The notes: generated by a model not told the origin, from the sequence alone. Counted from the first letter of the stretch, positions 27,421 to 37,249 are shown. The stretch: DNA of 40,329 nucleotides from Zoogloea sp. (GCA_009026175.1 WBTZ01000030.1:1-40329); one strand, 5' to 3'. Program-made: numbers and translations.

Positions 27421-29082
27421 TTAACCATCCCGGAGCACCCGACGCAGGATCTTGCCCACATTGCTCTTGGGCAGCTCATCGCGGAACTCCACGAATCTCG
27501 GCACCTTGTAGCCGGTAAGCCCCTCCCGGCAGTGGGCGATCAGGGCCTCGGCCGTCAGGGACGGATCCTTGCGGACCACGAAGACCTTCACCGCCTCCCC
27601 CGAGTGCTCGTCAGGGACCCCCAGCGCAGCCACCTCCATCACCCCCGGATGACTGGCCACCACATCCTCGACTTCGTTCGGGTACACATTGAACCCCGAC
27701 ACCAGGATCATGTCCTTCTTGCGGTCGACGATCCGGACAAAACCCTCTGCATCGATGGTGGCCACATCCCCGGTGCGCAGATAGCCATCATGGGTAAAGG
27801 CCCGGGCCGTATCCTCGGGCCGGTTGTAATACCCCTTCATCACCTGCGGCCCCTTCACGCACAACTCGCCCGGCAAGCCCAGCGCCACTTCACAACCATC
27901 ATCGTCCCGCAGGCTGATGTCGGTCGATGAGATGGGCAGGCCGATGGAGTGATTGAACTCCGGCAGATTCAAAGGATTGATGCAGACCGCAGGCGATGTC
28001 TCGGTGAGGCCGTAAGCCTCCGCCAACGGCTTGCCCGTCACCGCCTTCCAGCGATCGGCCACCGCCTGCTGGACAGCCATTCCGCCACCGAGGGCGGCCT
28101 TCAGCCCCGAGAAATCCAGCTTTGCAAAATCGGCGTTGTTCAGCAGCGCATTGAAGAGCGTATTGACGCCCGTGATGATGGTGAAAGGATACTTGGCCAG
28201 CTCTGCAACAAATCCTGGAATGTCCCGCGGATTGGTGATCAGCACATTCACCGCACCAATCTTGAGGAAGGTCAGGCAATTGGCCGTGAGGGAAAAGATG
28301 TGGTAGAGCGGCAAGGCCGTGACGATCACCTCTTCCCCCTCCCTCACGCAGGGGCTGATCCAGGCGTGGGCCTGCTGCAGGTTGGAGACAATATTGCCAT
28401 GAGTCAGCATGGCACCCTTGGCCACCCCCGTCGTCCCCCCCGTATACTGGAGATAGGCCAGGTCGTCATGGGTGAGCCGGACCGGCCGCAGGGGATGCCC
28501 CTGCCCCCGGGACAGGGCCTCCCGGAACCCGACATGGCCAGGCAGATCCCAGGCCGGCACCATCTTCCTGACGTAGCGCAGCACGAGATTGACAAGCAAG
28601 GACTTCGGAAAGCCCAGCAGATCTCCAAGACCGGTCACCACCATATGCCGGATCTTCGTGTGCGAAAGGACCTCCTGGAGCGTGTGGGCAAAATTCTCCA
28701 TGATGACGATCGCCTCGCAACCGGCATCTCCGAGCTGGTGAGCGAGCTCCCGTGCGGTGTAGAGGGGATTGACGTTTACGACAACATATCCTGCCCTCAG
28801 GATCGCGAACATCGCGATCGGGTACTGCAGGCAGTTGGGCATCATCAGGGCAACCCGCGCCCCCGGAGCAAGACCCAGCTCCCCCTGGAGGTAGCCGGCA
28901 AACTGCCGCGACAACTCATCCAGCTCCTGATAGGAGATGGACTTGCCCATATTGATGTATGCAGTACGCGCAGCGAACTTTGCAACGCTCTTATCGAACA
29001 GATCGGCAAGGGACGCAAACTCCCCGGGATCGATCTCCGCAGGCACGCCAGGGGGGTAGCTTTTCAGCCAAATCTTGTCCAT
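27421..29082 (-). CDS. long-chain fatty-acid-CoA ligase (FadD-like)
   Basis: ANL-superfamily acyl-CoA synthetase of 553 aa. The start [17 protein letters not shown] follows AAAGGAG at 9 bases and matches FadD N-termini. The ATP/AMP motif is at about 213-222 ([13 protein letters not shown]). The YGLTETSP motif is near 358, and the C-terminal domain has [32 protein letters not shown] and [10 protein letters not shown] with the catalytic lysine. It activates fatty acids for beta-oxidation or lipid synthesis at the cytoplasmic membrane. It is a single gene that starts beyond the ilvBN promoter region. Acyl-chain preference cannot be read from the sequence. Confidence 0.93.
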   Translation of the reverse strand: MDKIWLKSYPPGVPAEIDPGEFASLADLFDKSVAKFAARTAYINMGKSISYQELDELSRQFAGYLQGELGLAPGARVALMMPNCLQYPIAMFAILRAGYVVVNVNPLYTARELAHQLGDAGCEAIVIMENFAHTLQEVLSHTKIRHMVVTGLGDLLGFPKSLLVNLVLRYVRKMVPAWDLPGHVGFREALSRGQGHPLRPVRLTHDDLAYLQYTGGTTGVAKGAMLTHGNIVSNLQQAHAWISPCVREGEEVIVTALPLYHIFSLTANCLTFLKIGAVNVLITNPRDIPGFVAELAKYPFTIITGVNTLFNALLNNADFAKLDFSGLKAALGGGMAVQQAVADRWKAVTGKPLAEAYGLTETSPAVCINPLNLPEFNHSIGLPISSTDISLRDDDGCEVALGLPGELCVKGPQVMKGYYNRPEDTARAFTHDGYLRTGDVATIDAEGFVRIVDRKKDMILVSGFNVYPNEVEDVVASHPGVMEVAALGVPDEHSGEAVKVFVVRKDPSLTAEALIAHCREGLTGYKVPRFVEFRDELPKSNVGKILRRVLRDG

Positions 29083-29319
29083 CAGACTGTCTCCTTTGTA
29101 GTTGGTGATCGGACCTGCAAGGCCGGACCCCATGCTCGGCCCGTACCCTCTGCAGGATCCCGCCCTCCCCAGGCGGCCCGGCGTACAACCGACACCGGCT
29201 CCCAACATACCTTTCGACAGGCGCTTTGCGCGCCTTGTTCTCAGGCCGCCCGCCCCCTGCGCGGTGCGATCCTGTTCACTGCAAATCCGGCCGGAGGCAG
29301 CCCCGACCGCTCCGACCGA

Positions 29320-29766
29320 TCAGACCTGATCCTCGGCGGGCCAGTTCCTGATGTAATTCTTGAGCATGCGGTTCTCGAAACTCTGCTCCTCGAGCACCGC
29401 CCTGGCGACGTCGTGGAAAGACACCACGCCCATCAACATGGAATCATCCATGACCGGCAGATAGCGCTGGTGATGTTCGACCATCTGGCGCCGCAACTCA
29501 TCCATTTCCATGTTGAGCGCCGCGACGACGGGATCCTTGAGCATCGCCTCCTCGACCGGCAACACCTCCCAGGCCGCACCGGCGCGCTGGGTCGCGACCA
29601 GCACCTCGCGGAAAGTCAGCAGGCCCACCATGCGCCCACGATCAAAGACCACCAGCGAGCCGACGTCCTGCTCCGTCATGATGGAAACAGCCTCGGCGAG
29701 GGTCTTGTTGGAGGCAACCGTAAACAGCACCTTGCCCTTGATCGCGAGAATTTCACTGACCAGCAT
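29320..29766 (-). CDS. tandem CBS-domain protein
   Basis: A stand-alone pair of CBS domains of 148 aa. The first covers about residues 1-60 (VSEILAIKGKVLFTVASNKTLAEAVSIM, DVGSLVVFDRGRMVGLLTFREVL). The second covers about 75-125 (VVAALNMEMDELRRQMVEHHQRYLPVMDD, LMGVVSFHDVARAV). A short helical tail follows. CBS pairs bind adenine nucleotides and usually regulate partner proteins. The start MLVSEILAIKG at 29766 is preceded by AGAGGA; the open frame continues 26 codons upstream without conserved features. Its partner is unknown. Confidence 0.9.
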   Translation of the reverse strand: MLVSEILAIKGKVLFTVASNKTLAEAVSIMTEQDVGSLVVFDRGRMVGLLTFREVLVATQRAGAAWEVLPVEEAMLKDPVVAALNMEMDELRRQMVEHHQRYLPVMDDSMLMGVVSFHDVARAVLEEQSFENRMLKNYIRNWPAEDQV

Positions 29767-29978
29767 TTTCTTTTCCTCTTGGTGGCCCGGATCGGCCGAA
29801 ATGAATCTTGCTCCGGATGGTATTCGATTGCGCGCCGACCGCAAAGCCTTTTGGAATCAGGGCTTACCCCATGTCCTCCAGGAAAAGCAGGCCCAAAGAC
29901 AGCCCTCAGGACAAGGCGCATTCACAATGCGAAAATGGATTTCGAGAGAAGAAACGCAGCAGCCTCACTCCGCAAATG

Positions 29979-30006
29979 AAAACAAAAAAGGGCGCCCCAG
30001 GCGCCC
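29979..30006 (-). terminator. intrinsic terminator after fdxA
   Basis: On the minus strand GGGCGC, a 5-base loop and GCGCCC are followed by TTTTTTGTTTT. It lies 25 bases after the fdxA stop. Confidence 0.88.
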
Positions 30007-30031
30007 CCTACCGGTTCCAGCCGGACTGCGT

Positions 30032-30355
30032 TCAGCGCTCGAGAAACTTGAGCTTGTCCTTCACGCCACGCCAGTCGTCCGCATCGGCGGGCGGCTCCTT
30101 GCGCTCAACGATGGGAATCCACTTGGCCGAAAGCTCCGCATTCAGGGCGATGAAGCCCTGCTGATCGGCCGGCACGTCATCCTCGGCAAAAATCGCCTCC
30201 GCCGGGCACTCGGCGACGCAAAGCGTGCAGTCGATACACTCTTCGGGATCGATCACCAGGAAGTTCGGCCCCTCACGGAAGCAATCCACGGGGCACACGT
30301 CGACACAGTCGGTGTACTTGCAGCGGATGCAGTTTTCGGTAACAACATAGGTCAT
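30032..30355 (-). CDS. fdxA: 7Fe ferredoxin (3Fe-4S/4Fe-4S)
   Basis: A 107-residue ferredoxin of the Azotobacter FdI class. The cysteines are at 9, 12, 17, 21, 25, 40, 43, 46 and 50 ([19 protein letters not shown] and [11 protein letters not shown]). Apart from one extra residue, this is the spacing of Azotobacter vinelandii FdI, which binds one [3Fe-4S] and one [4Fe-4S] cluster. The C-terminal tail ([18 protein letters not shown]) is also typical. MTYVVTENC is the start; the open frame upstream lacks conserved sequence. It is a cytoplasmic electron carrier, probably with its own promoter in the divergent region before trxA. Confidence 0.96.
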   Translation of the reverse strand: MTYVVTENCIRCKYTDCVDVCPVDCFREGPNFLVIDPEECIDCTLCVAECPAEAIFAEDDVPADQQGFIALNAELSAKWIPIVERKEPPADADDWRGVKDKLKFLER

Positions 30356-30685
30356 GGGGCAAACTCCTGTTCTAGTAAGCCCGCAGCAGCCCCGGTCAGA
30401 CGGGCGACCAACTGCGCAGGCAAGATGTCCACAAGGCGGAAATATACCTGATCCGGTAGGCTGCAACCTACCCGGCTACCACATCCGGTGCGCCCGAATC
30501 CGGCCCGGAGTGTGCCTTCGACGCCACGAAACCCGGCCCACGGCAAGAAAATCGCTTTTCTTGCCAGGGAATATTCGCTAGGATCGGATATCTCTTACCC
30601 TGTCGATCGGATCGTGGGCTGCAATGCCCCGCGCCACCCAGGCGCCCCATCCGACGGCCCCAGCCCCCACTGAATGCGAGGAATC
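30356..30685. other. 330-bp intergenic region between divergent fdxA and trxA
   Basis: No convincing gene on either strand. It must hold the promoters of fdxA (leftward) and trxA (rightward). The one clear structure is a 10-bp perfect hairpin at 30542-30565, GGCAAGAAAA and TTTTCTTGCC around TCGC, about 120 bases upstream of trxA. It has no T-run on either side, so it is not an ordinary terminator. I could not assign -35/-10 boxes with confidence. Confidence 0.6.
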
Positions 30686-31012
30686 ATGAGCGAACATATC
30701 CATTACGTCACCGATGCAAACTTCGAAAGCGAGGTTCTGCAGTCCGCCAGCCCCGTGCTGGTCGATTACTGGGCCGAATGGTGTGGTCCCTGCAAGATGA
30801 TCGCCCCCATCCTCGACGAAGTCGCCAAGGAATACGGCGGCAAGCTCAAGGTCGCCAAGCTGAACATCGACGAAAACCAGGAAACCCCGGCCAAGTATGG
30901 CATCCGTGGCATCCCCACCCTCATGCTGTTCAAGGGCGGCAACATCGAAGCCACCAAGGTCGGCGCCCTGTCGAAGTCGCAGCTTGCGGCCTTCATTGAC
31001 AGCCATCTGTAA
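30686..31012 (+). CDS. trxA: thioredoxin 1
   Basis: Dithiol-disulfide oxidoreductase of 108 aa. The active site is WCGPCK with Cys33 and Cys36, and the cis-proline lies in [14 protein letters not shown]. Length and sequence match E. coli TrxA (109 aa, Cys32 and Cys35). The ATG at 30686 follows GAGGAA; an upstream ATG four codons earlier is possible but less like family members. trxA immediately upstream of rho is a conserved proteobacterial pairing. Confidence 0.97.
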   Translation: MSEHIHYVTDANFESEVLQSASPVLVDYWAEWCGPCKMIAPILDEVAKEYGGKLKVAKLNIDENQETPAKYGIRGIPTLMLFKGGNIEATKVGALSKSQLAAFIDSHL

Positions 31013-31161
31013 TAGGGATACCCTCCCGGTCAAGTTTTAGCGGCGCCCTCCGGGCAAGCCATCCGGCAACCCCGGCGCCGCTCTGCAGTCAGAGCACACA
31101 TCTCGACGCGCTCCGCTGTTCTCCCACCTTTACTTTCCCCCTCCCCCCATCGCTGCCTGCC
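31013..31161 (+). promoter_or_regulatory. rho leader region with long-range hairpin
   Basis: The 149 bases between trxA and rho contain AGCGGCGCC (31039-31047) and GGCGCCGCT (31074-31082), a perfect 9-bp stem enclosing 26 bases. A long C/T-rich, G-poor stretch follows up to the rho start. Rho binds unstructured C-rich RNA, and E. coli rho is autoregulated in its leader, so this stretch may serve the same purpose. Autoregulation here is inferred. Confidence 0.45.
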
Positions 31162-32421
31162 ATGCAACTCTCGGAGCTCAAGTCCCTCCACGTCGGCCAA
31201 TTGCTCGAAATGGCCATTGCCAACGACATCGAAGGCGCCAACCGCCTGCGCAAGCAGGAACTGGTCTTCGCGCTGCTGAAGAACCGGGCCAAAAAAGGCG
31301 AGCCGATCTACGGCGATGGCGTGATGGAGGTGCTGCCGGACGGCTTCGGCTTCCTGCGTTCTCCCGATACGTCCTACCTCGCCGGCACCGACGACATCTA
31401 CGTATCTCCGAGCCAGATCCGACGCTTCAACCTGCACACCGGTGACACGGTGGAAGGCGAGATCAGGACCCCCAAGGACGGTGAGCGCTACTTCGCCCTC
31501 GTCAAGGTCGACAAGGTCAACTTCGAACCGCCCGAAGCGTCGAAGCACAAGATCCTCTTCGAAAACCTGACCCCCCTCCACCCCAATCAGTGCCTCAAGC
31601 TCGAGCGGGACATCCGGGGCGAGGAGAACATCACCTCCCGCGTGATCGACATGATCGCACCGATCGGCAAGGGGCAGCGCGGCCTGCTCGTGGCGCCTCC
31701 GAAGAGCGGCAAGACGGTCATGCTGCAGCACATCGCCCATTCGATCACGTCCAATCATCCGGATGTGGTGGTGATTGTGCTGCTGATCGACGAGCGCCCC
31801 GAGGAAGTGACCGAAATGCAGCGCTCGGTGAAGGGTGAGGTTGTCGCCTCCACCTTCGATGAACCCGCCATCCGTCACGTTCAGGTGGCCGAAATGGTCA
31901 TCGAGAAGGCCAAGCGCCTGGTCGAACACAAGAAGGATGTGGTCATCCTCCTGGACTCCCTGACCCGTCTGGCCCGCGCCTACAACACCGTGGTACCCGC
32001 CTCCGGCAAGGTGCTGACCGGCGGCGTGGACGCCAACGCCCTGCAAAAGCCCAAGCGCTTCTTCGGCGCAGCCCGAAACATCGAGGAAGGTGGCTCCCTG
32101 ACCATCATCGCCTCCGCGCTGATCGATACCGGCAGCCGCATGGACGACGTGATCTACGAGGAGTTCAAGGGCACCGGCAACATGGAAATCCACCTCGATC
32201 GCCGCATGGCCGAGAAGCGGGTGTATCCGGCAATCAACGTCAACCGCTCCGGCACCCGTCGCGAGGAGCTGCTGCTCAAGTCGGACATCCTGCAAAAGGT
32301 CTGGGTGCTGCGCAAGTTGCTGTACGGCATGGACGACATTGATGCAATGGAGTTCCTGCTCGACAAGATCAAGGCGACGAAGAACAACGGTGAGTTCTTC
32401 GACGCCATGCGCAGGGGCTAA
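31162..32421 (+). CDS. rho: transcription termination factor Rho
   Basis: Hexameric RNA-dependent ATPase that terminates transcription; 419 aa, the same length as E. coli Rho. The N-terminal helical domain begins [18 protein letters not shown]. The OB-fold RNA-binding site has DGFGFLRS at 60-67 and the [13 protein letters not shown] segment. The Walker A loop is APPKSGKT (178-185), Walker B lies in [16 protein letters not shown], and the secondary RNA-binding Q/R-loop regions follow. The closing [19 protein letters not shown] is typical. Confidence 0.98.
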   Translation: MQLSELKSLHVGQLLEMAIANDIEGANRLRKQELVFALLKNRAKKGEPIYGDGVMEVLPDGFGFLRSPDTSYLAGTDDIYVSPSQIRRFNLHTGDTVEGEIRTPKDGERYFALVKVDKVNFEPPEASKHKILFENLTPLHPNQCLKLERDIRGEENITSRVIDMIAPIGKGQRGLLVAPPKSGKTVMLQHIAHSITSNHPDVVVIVLLIDERPEEVTEMQRSVKGEVVASTFDEPAIRHVQVAEMVIEKAKRLVEHKKDVVILLDSLTRLARAYNTVVPASGKVLTGGVDANALQKPKRFFGAARNIEEGGSLTIIASALIDTGSRMDDVIYEEFKGTGNMEIHLDRRMAEKRVYPAINVNRSGTRREELLLKSDILQKVWVLRKLLYGMDDIDAMEFLLDKIKATKNNGEFFDAMRRG

Positions 32422-32431
32422 GCCTTTGCCA

Positions 32432-32467
32432 GGAGGGAATTGCCGGCCCTTTGCCAGCACTCCCTCC
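32432..32467 (+). terminator. possible terminator after rho
   Basis: GGAGGGA and TCCCTCC form a 7-bp stem around 22 bases, beginning 10 bases after the rho stop. The following T content is weak, so this is a tentative call. Confidence 0.35.
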
Positions 32468-32503
32468 CCGTAGTTTCCCGCCTAGATACCTTCAACTCCC
32501 GGC

Positions 32504-32532
32504 TGGTCATAGACCCTTCCGGCAGTTACAAT
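32504..32532 (+). promoter_or_regulatory. promoter of the tRNA-Leu gene
   Basis: TGGTCA (32504-32509) and TACAAT (32527-32532) are separated by exactly 17 bases. The -10 box ends 11 bases before the mature tRNA 5' end, a normal distance for a short-leader tRNA gene. Confidence 0.65.
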
Positions 32533-32543
32533 GCGCGCCGCTT

Positions 32544-32627
32544 GCGGACGTGGCGAAATTGGTAGACGCACCAGATTTAGGTTCTGGCGCCTTTGGCGTG
32601 AGAGTTCGAGTCTCTCCGTCCGCACCA
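32544..32627 (+). tRNA. tRNA-Leu (anticodon UAG)
   Basis: An 84-nt type II tRNA including an encoded CCA. The acceptor arms are GCGGACG and CGTCCGC. The D-arm has the GGTAGACGC motif typical of leucine tRNAs. The anticodon stem CCAGA/TCTGG encloses TTTAGGT, giving anticodon TAG (reads CUA/CUN). A long variable arm follows, and the T-loop is GTTCGAGTC. It is a single gene between rho and a strong bidirectional terminator. Confidence 0.97.
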
Positions 32628-32670
32628 AGACGCGCATTGACCCATCACCCCGGTGATATCGTTTCGATGA

Positions 32671-32704
32671 ATGACAAAGGGCGCCGAAAGGCGCCCTTTG
32701 TCAT
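32671..32704. terminator. bidirectional terminator between tRNA-Leu and pilY1
   Basis: ATGACAAAGGGCGCC and GGCGCCCTTTGTCAT are exact 15-base reverse complements capped by a GAAA tetraloop. It lies between the convergent tRNA-Leu (+) and pilY1 (-) genes. Pyrimidine-rich flanks follow the stem on both strands, and it can serve both genes. Confidence 0.88.
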
Positions 32705-32727
32705 TCTGGTAGCGGAATGCAGCCCTC

Positions 32728-35700
32728 TTACTGGCCGATGATCCGCCAGTTCAAGACCCGCGGATCCGAAACTCCACCTACCTGGCTACCGATGATGGAC
32801 GCTCCCACCGCCGGATCCGCGGACGTGCCCATGACCCGAATGGTGTTGCCGATCCGGACAAGCCTCAGCCCCACCAGACTGTCCGACGAAGTGATATACG
32901 GCACCCGCTCATAGGCACCATTGACGAGCCTCCCAAACGCGGTCTGAGCAGAATCGTAGTGCACCGCATAAGCGGTGCTCTGACCCGCCGGCTTGCACTT
33001 ATCCTGGTTCATGAGGGTCCCCACCCAGGCCACAATCCCGGCATTGACCTGAGGATTGGCAAAAATCTGCTCCCGGTAGTTGCCACTCACCCCCGTAAGA
33101 TCATAAAACCAGCCCATGGGCTTGTCCGGATCCAGGATAGCTCCAACCTTCAGATCGTCCACGGCAACCATCTTGTTCCTGCCGACGGGGTAGGACACTC
33201 CACTTGGCAAGGGATTGCCCGCCGCGGCGTCCGTGGAATATGGACTGCTGGAAGTACCATCCCGCAAGGCATAGAAGGTTTGCTGCTGAGTATTGTTCCG
33301 GTCATCGGTGTGAAGCATCCTGCCGGTACCAACAAATATGTAGCGTGACAAGTTGGGAGCGATCTCGGGCAATGGCGTGGTCGTGATGGGCTGCCCGACG
33401 CCATTCTCATCCGTCAGCTTGGCAATCGGCCCTGTCGGCGCGGGGACGCTTACCGAACTGCTGGTGAAATCCATGCGCCAGAGGTTGCCCAGCAGATCCC
33501 CGGCATAGAGCGTCTCGATGGTCATATCCGCATAATCGGGAATATAGCCATTGGGATTCTCAAGACCCGCCGGATTGGTCGCCGTTCCTTCCGTCGTATA
33601 CACACGATGCAGCAAGGAACCGTCACGGGGGTCAAGCACGTAGATCACGCCCTTGCCCTTCTTATTCACATCCGACCCAAGGTTGTTGTTGTAGCCGCCG
33701 GCAACGATGACCACCCACCCCCACTTCGGCGTCTTCACGATGATGGGACGCCCGAAAGTGAACCCCATGTCTTCGTGAGTAAACTCCCACAGCACCTTGC
33801 TCGCCACGTTGGACTCGGAGGTCCAGGATGCGGGGTCGGTGACATCCATGGCCACATAGCTGCGCCCCCCCTTGCCCAGGCCGGTTACCAGCAAGGTGCG
33901 CCAATCCGGAGTTGCAGATGCACTGGGTGTCACACCGGCACGGGCGAAGTCCACATCCTTCACCGTTCCTGTTGCATTCACATAGTAGCGATGCAGGTAG
34001 GCATTGTCGGCAAGAGCGCGCAATCCACTTTCAGCAGGCCGTCCATCCGGCCCCTGGAAAACAGCGTTGGGCACGAGAGCAAACAACTCCTGACCACCTG
34101 CGGCGGCACCATTCACTTGCGCATTGAAGGCATGCAGCATGCCGTCGTTAGCACCGATGAATACCACCGGAGTCCGGGATGCCTTGGCAAGTTTGAACGC
34201 CGAGTACCCAGGATTGTAAGCGTCAGAATACGGAGCATTAGGTGCCCCGACATACATCGGCCCGGAATCAACAATATCCCCGAGGACTGAAGCACGATAG
34301 CGGTATGCCTTGCGCACGCTGAGAGTACTTTGGTTGCTCGCATCGCCTCGCAGATAGTTCAGTATATTGGTCTGCTCGGTGGCGGTACTACCCAAGGCGG
34401 CTTTCTGCGCGGTGGGCAGGCTTGCGATTCTGAACGGCACACCGACCAGCTTGCCACTCGAATTCGGTGCGAGGGTGACAATTTTTCTGCCAGTATCCCA
34501 GCCCGTCCCAGCCACCAGAGTATCGAGCTTTGCGGCCGCACTCCACACCAACGTGGAAGAAATCGCCCCAGTTGCCACGTCGATACCTGTGAGCTTCCGA
34601 CCCTTCAGATCTCCGGACCAGTACTTCGAATCGTAGACAGACTGAAAGAGCGCATCGCTGGTATAGGTATCTGAAATGATCGGCCCCGTCAAAGCAACAC
34701 CCGCAGCAGTTCCGCTGAGTTTGTTGATCTGATCGAAGGCCGATCTCAATCCGGACACCATGCGATCCGGATCCGACGCGGGAAAATAGGCGTCGGGGAT
34801 CTGAACCGAGGCATAAAACTGGTTCAGTGCATTCCACTCTCCATTGTCCGGTAGTCCATTGGAATTGCCGTCAACGAAGGCACCATACTTGGCCGCCTTC
34901 TGATACTGGTTATTCGACGCCATGCTGGAAAACTCCAGTGCATCGACCCAGAAGGTCTTGATCCGCATATCCGGAAAATCACTGCGCAGCGCCTTGGTGT
35001 TCGCAGCGAAGGCCAGGCCGGCAATGTAATCGTTCGGCAAGCTGTAGCCGCTGATCCGGGTAGCCCAAGTATTGGCAGTATCACCTGCAAACCGCTCCGC
35101 AGCCACAGCCGGATTCATGGGCGTGGAACTTCCGGACAGGTGGGAATTACAGCCGCTACCACTGCAGTTATTGGTGTCGCCGATGCCTAGGATGAACTGC
35201 TTTTGGCACGAGCCCCCCTGATTGCTTGGCAGCACGGGATCAATCCAGTTATTGATCATCGGGAAGTCGTCCTTGATGGCGATCCGCTGGGCTGCAGTCA
35301 CTCCCGAAGGCGGAGTACGATAGGCCGCCACGCTGCCAATCCCCGAGGGTCCGAGCAGATACCGCAGCGCCACCGCATACATCTCATTGACGTTGTCGTA
35401 GCGCTTGTAATTGTGTGCCTTGTAACCGAACAGATTGAGATAATTGATCGCCCCCGTGAGAGTCACATCCGGATCACCTTCCTTGTCGGCAGGGAACGGG
35501 TCCTTGGGAAACGCGCCCGTCTCGAGTATCTCCAGCTTGGTGTCACGAAGTTGAGCACGCAGCACCCCCCCCTCCCAAGTCTGCAGTACCGCATCGCTAC
35601 CGTAGGTGGAGTTATTCAGGTTCTGATAGCTGGCGGCACCGAAGCGCATCCGATTGATATTCTGCTGGATCAAACCAACAGGTTTGTAGACAGACTTGGT

Positions 35701-36567
35701 CTTGTCCTCGCTCGAATACTTCTGACAATAATATTGATCGGCGTACTCGTGCAGGGTGGTATCCGTACCACTGCACACTTTCACCCGCACCTGGTAGGTT
35801 CCCGCTATGGTGCTGGTGGCCATCGTGCCGTTTGTTATTGCGCTGGAACTGGTATACGAAAAGACGACGTTCAAACCCTTCTGGAAAACAGTGGCAATCA
35901 GATTCTTGGTTCCGCTTCCAGCAAGTCCGGTGTATTTAGTGATATTAGATGCGGCCAGGAACTTGTCCGGAAAATTGGTCGCCCCACCCTGCCCTCCGTC
36001 CGAGGACGACCAAGTCTTCTTCAGAATGGTACTGCCAACCGGATTAGAGGCTGAAAAGTCCAGGGGCAGATCCTCATCCCGTGTCCCGCCAGTCATCGCC
36101 CATCGGAACAGATCCAGGACGTGCATCGTGGCCCAGTTCATGTAACTGCCGGACCACTGGTTGGGACAGGTATAGTTGGCGCCGGTACTCGTTCCGGAAG
36201 GATAGAAATAATTATTTGTACTGTCGTACAGGTAGCATTTCGACGGATCGAAGTACCCCAGATAGCGCCGAGTTGGCTCAAAGTACGGGTCTGTCTGGGA
36301 ATTGGCTGGAAGTCCCGCGACCCCATAACCGCCCGAACTGAAATTGGCATGACTCTGGGCGGTTGGAAACTCCACGGACAGGGCCATCATCACGTTGGCC
36401 GGCACGCCCTCCTGACTCGCAGAAATCGGTGCATCGGCAAGCGGTATGTCCAGGGCCCAGACAGCAGGCACGGCTGCATGCCAGAGAGCCACTGCCGTCA
36501 AAACACGGGCAGCGCGAATCGTCGACTGCCCTAAATCATGCCTGGACAAGGTGTTCGTCGCGTTCAT
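32728..36567 (-). CDS. pilY1: type IV pilus tip-associated adhesin/biogenesis protein PilY1
   Basis: Large exported protein of 1279 aa. A signal peptide ends near VWA (about residue 38). The N-terminal half is the variable PilY1 region. From about residue 795 (VVFIGANDGMLHAFNAQ) to about 1240, the PilC/PilY1 beta-propeller domain is recognisable (KVLWEFTHEDMGFTFGRPII, VVIVAGGYNNNLG, GVIYVLDPRDGSLL, YAGDLLGNLWRMD). A calcium-loop-like DGNSNGLPDNGE lies near 566-577, and an RGD tripeptide at about 740-742 in the conserved NYLRGD segment. In Pseudomonas and Neisseria, homologues sit at the pilus tip, bind calcium, and control extension and adhesion. AGGAC precedes the ATG by 7 bases. It is the last gene of the minor pilin operon. 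Confidence 0.93.
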   Translation of the reverse strand: MNATNTLSRHDLGQSTIRAARVLTAVALWHAAVPAVWALDIPLADAPISASQEGVPANVMMALSVEFPTAQSHANFSSGGYGVAGLPANSQTDPYFEPTRRYLGYFDPSKCYLYDSTNNYFYPSGTSTGANYTCPNQWSGSYMNWATMHVLDLFRWAMTGGTRDEDLPLDFSASNPVGSTILKKTWSSSDGGQGGATNFPDKFLAASNITKYTGLAGSGTKNLIATVFQKGLNVVFSYTSSSAITNGTMATSTIAGTYQVRVKVCSGTDTTLHEYADQYYCQKYSSEDKTKSVYKPVGLIQQNINRMRFGAASYQNLNNSTYGSDAVLQTWEGGVLRAQLRDTKLEILETGAFPKDPFPADKEGDPDVTLTGAINYLNLFGYKAHNYKRYDNVNEMYAVALRYLLGPSGIGSVAAYRTPPSGVTAAQRIAIKDDFPMINNWIDPVLPSNQGGSCQKQFILGIGDTNNCSGSGCNSHLSGSSTPMNPAVAAERFAGDTANTWATRISGYSLPNDYIAGLAFAANTKALRSDFPDMRIKTFWVDALEFSSMASNNQYQKAAKYGAFVDGNSNGLPDNGEWNALNQFYASVQIPDAYFPASDPDRMVSGLRSAFDQINKLSGTAAGVALTGPIISDTYTSDALFQSVYDSKYWSGDLKGRKLTGIDVATGAISSTLVWSAAAKLDTLVAGTGWDTGRKIVTLAPNSSGKLVGVPFRIASLPTAQKAALGSTATEQTNILNYLRGDASNQSTLSVRKAYRYRASVLGDIVDSGPMYVGAPNAPYSDAYNPGYSAFKLAKASRTPVVFIGANDGMLHAFNAQVNGAAAGGQELFALVPNAVFQGPDGRPAESGLRALADNAYLHRYYVNATGTVKDVDFARAGVTPSASATPDWRTLLVTGLGKGGRSYVAMDVTDPASWTSESNVASKVLWEFTHEDMGFTFGRPIIVKTPKWGWVVIVAGGYNNNLGSDVNKKGKGVIYVLDPRDGSLLHRVYTTEGTATNPAGLENPNGYIPDYADMTIETLYAGDLLGNLWRMDFTSSSVSVPAPTGPIAKLTDENGVGQPITTTPLPEIAPNLSRYIFVGTGRMLHTDDRNNTQQQTFYALRDGTSSSPYSTDAAAGNPLPSGVSYPVGRNKMVAVDDLKVGAILDPDKPMGWFYDLTGVSGNYREQIFANPQVNAGIVAWVGTLMNQDKCKPAGQSTAYAVHYDSAQTAFGRLVNGAYERVPYITSSDSLVGLRLVRIGNTIRVMGTSADPAVGASIIGSQVGGVSDPRVLNWRIIGQ

Positions 36568-36594
36568 TTTTGAGGTCCTATAGCAGCGGCAAGC

Positions 36595-37227
36595 TCAATC
36601 CTGCCGGAAAGTCACGTTCCATTGCGCGTATGTCCTGGTATTCCGGACCCCATCGATACGCACCGTCACCCGGTAAACCGGCGAAGCCACGGAGCCCGGC
36701 TTTTCCGTGAAATACTCCCCCCCCTTCGGGGTGTATGAAGAGAGCACGCAATTCGACAGTCCCGCCAGCCCGTAGGAGTTGCACATGCGCTCGATCAGAA
36801 AATAAACCGTATTGCCGTTCTTGGAGATGATATTGGCGGAGTTGGAAATGGCACCAAAGGCAGTCAGATCCTTGATGGCAACGGGGATCCCACTCGCATC
36901 CGCCTCCAGAAGCCGGGGATAAAAATTCAGGGCCTTCCATTGCGCAGCATCTGTGCATTTTGTCCCCGTCGCAGCGGGTGGAGGGCAACCGACCACGGAG
37001 TCCTGATATTTTGCGAAATTCGCGTCCTTCATCATCTTGAAGGCTCTATTCAGCCCCGCTCCAGACGTATTCAGGGAATCCCGCTTGAAACCGATGTTGC
37101 CCGTAAGCAGAGCAGAGGTATCTATGGAACTGAACATCGATATCGAACCGAGCATCATCACAACCAGCACGACCAGCACTACAGCCAGTACCGTGCCCTG
37201 CTGTCTTCGAAGCGAACGTATTTTCAT
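36595..37227 (-). CDS. pilX: minor pilin PilX
   Basis: Pilin-like protein of 210 aa. The start MKIRSLRRQQG leads into a hydrophobic helix (TVLAVVLVVLVVMMLGSISMF). The prepilin cleavage would fall after Gly11, and the usual Glu at mature position 5 is absent, as in many PilX proteins. The C-terminal half has several cysteines and ends in a beta-rich domain. It lies between pilW and pilY1, where PilX is expected, and helps form the tip complex that primes pilus assembly. Confidence 0.85.
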   Translation of the reverse strand: MKIRSLRRQQGTVLAVVLVVLVVMMLGSISMFSSIDTSALLTGNIGFKRDSLNTSGAGLNRAFKMMKDANFAKYQDSVVGCPPPAATGTKCTDAAQWKALNFYPRLLEADASGIPVAIKDLTAFGAISNSANIISKNGNTVYFLIERMCNSYGLAGLSNCVLSSYTPKGGEYFTEKPGSVASPVYRVTVRIDGVRNTRTYAQWNVTFRQD

Positions 37228-37249
37228 GATTCAATCCAATCCGGGGCAA

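Noticed and set aside
29219-29235. 6-bp hairpin (AGGCGC/GCGCCT) upstream of the acyl-CoA synthetase gene
   Set aside because: Short, no T-run on either strand, and of a type expected by chance in GC-rich DNA.
31030-32460. Minus-strand open frame (476 codons) opposite rho
   Set aside because: Shadow of rho in a GC-rich genome; no domain features.
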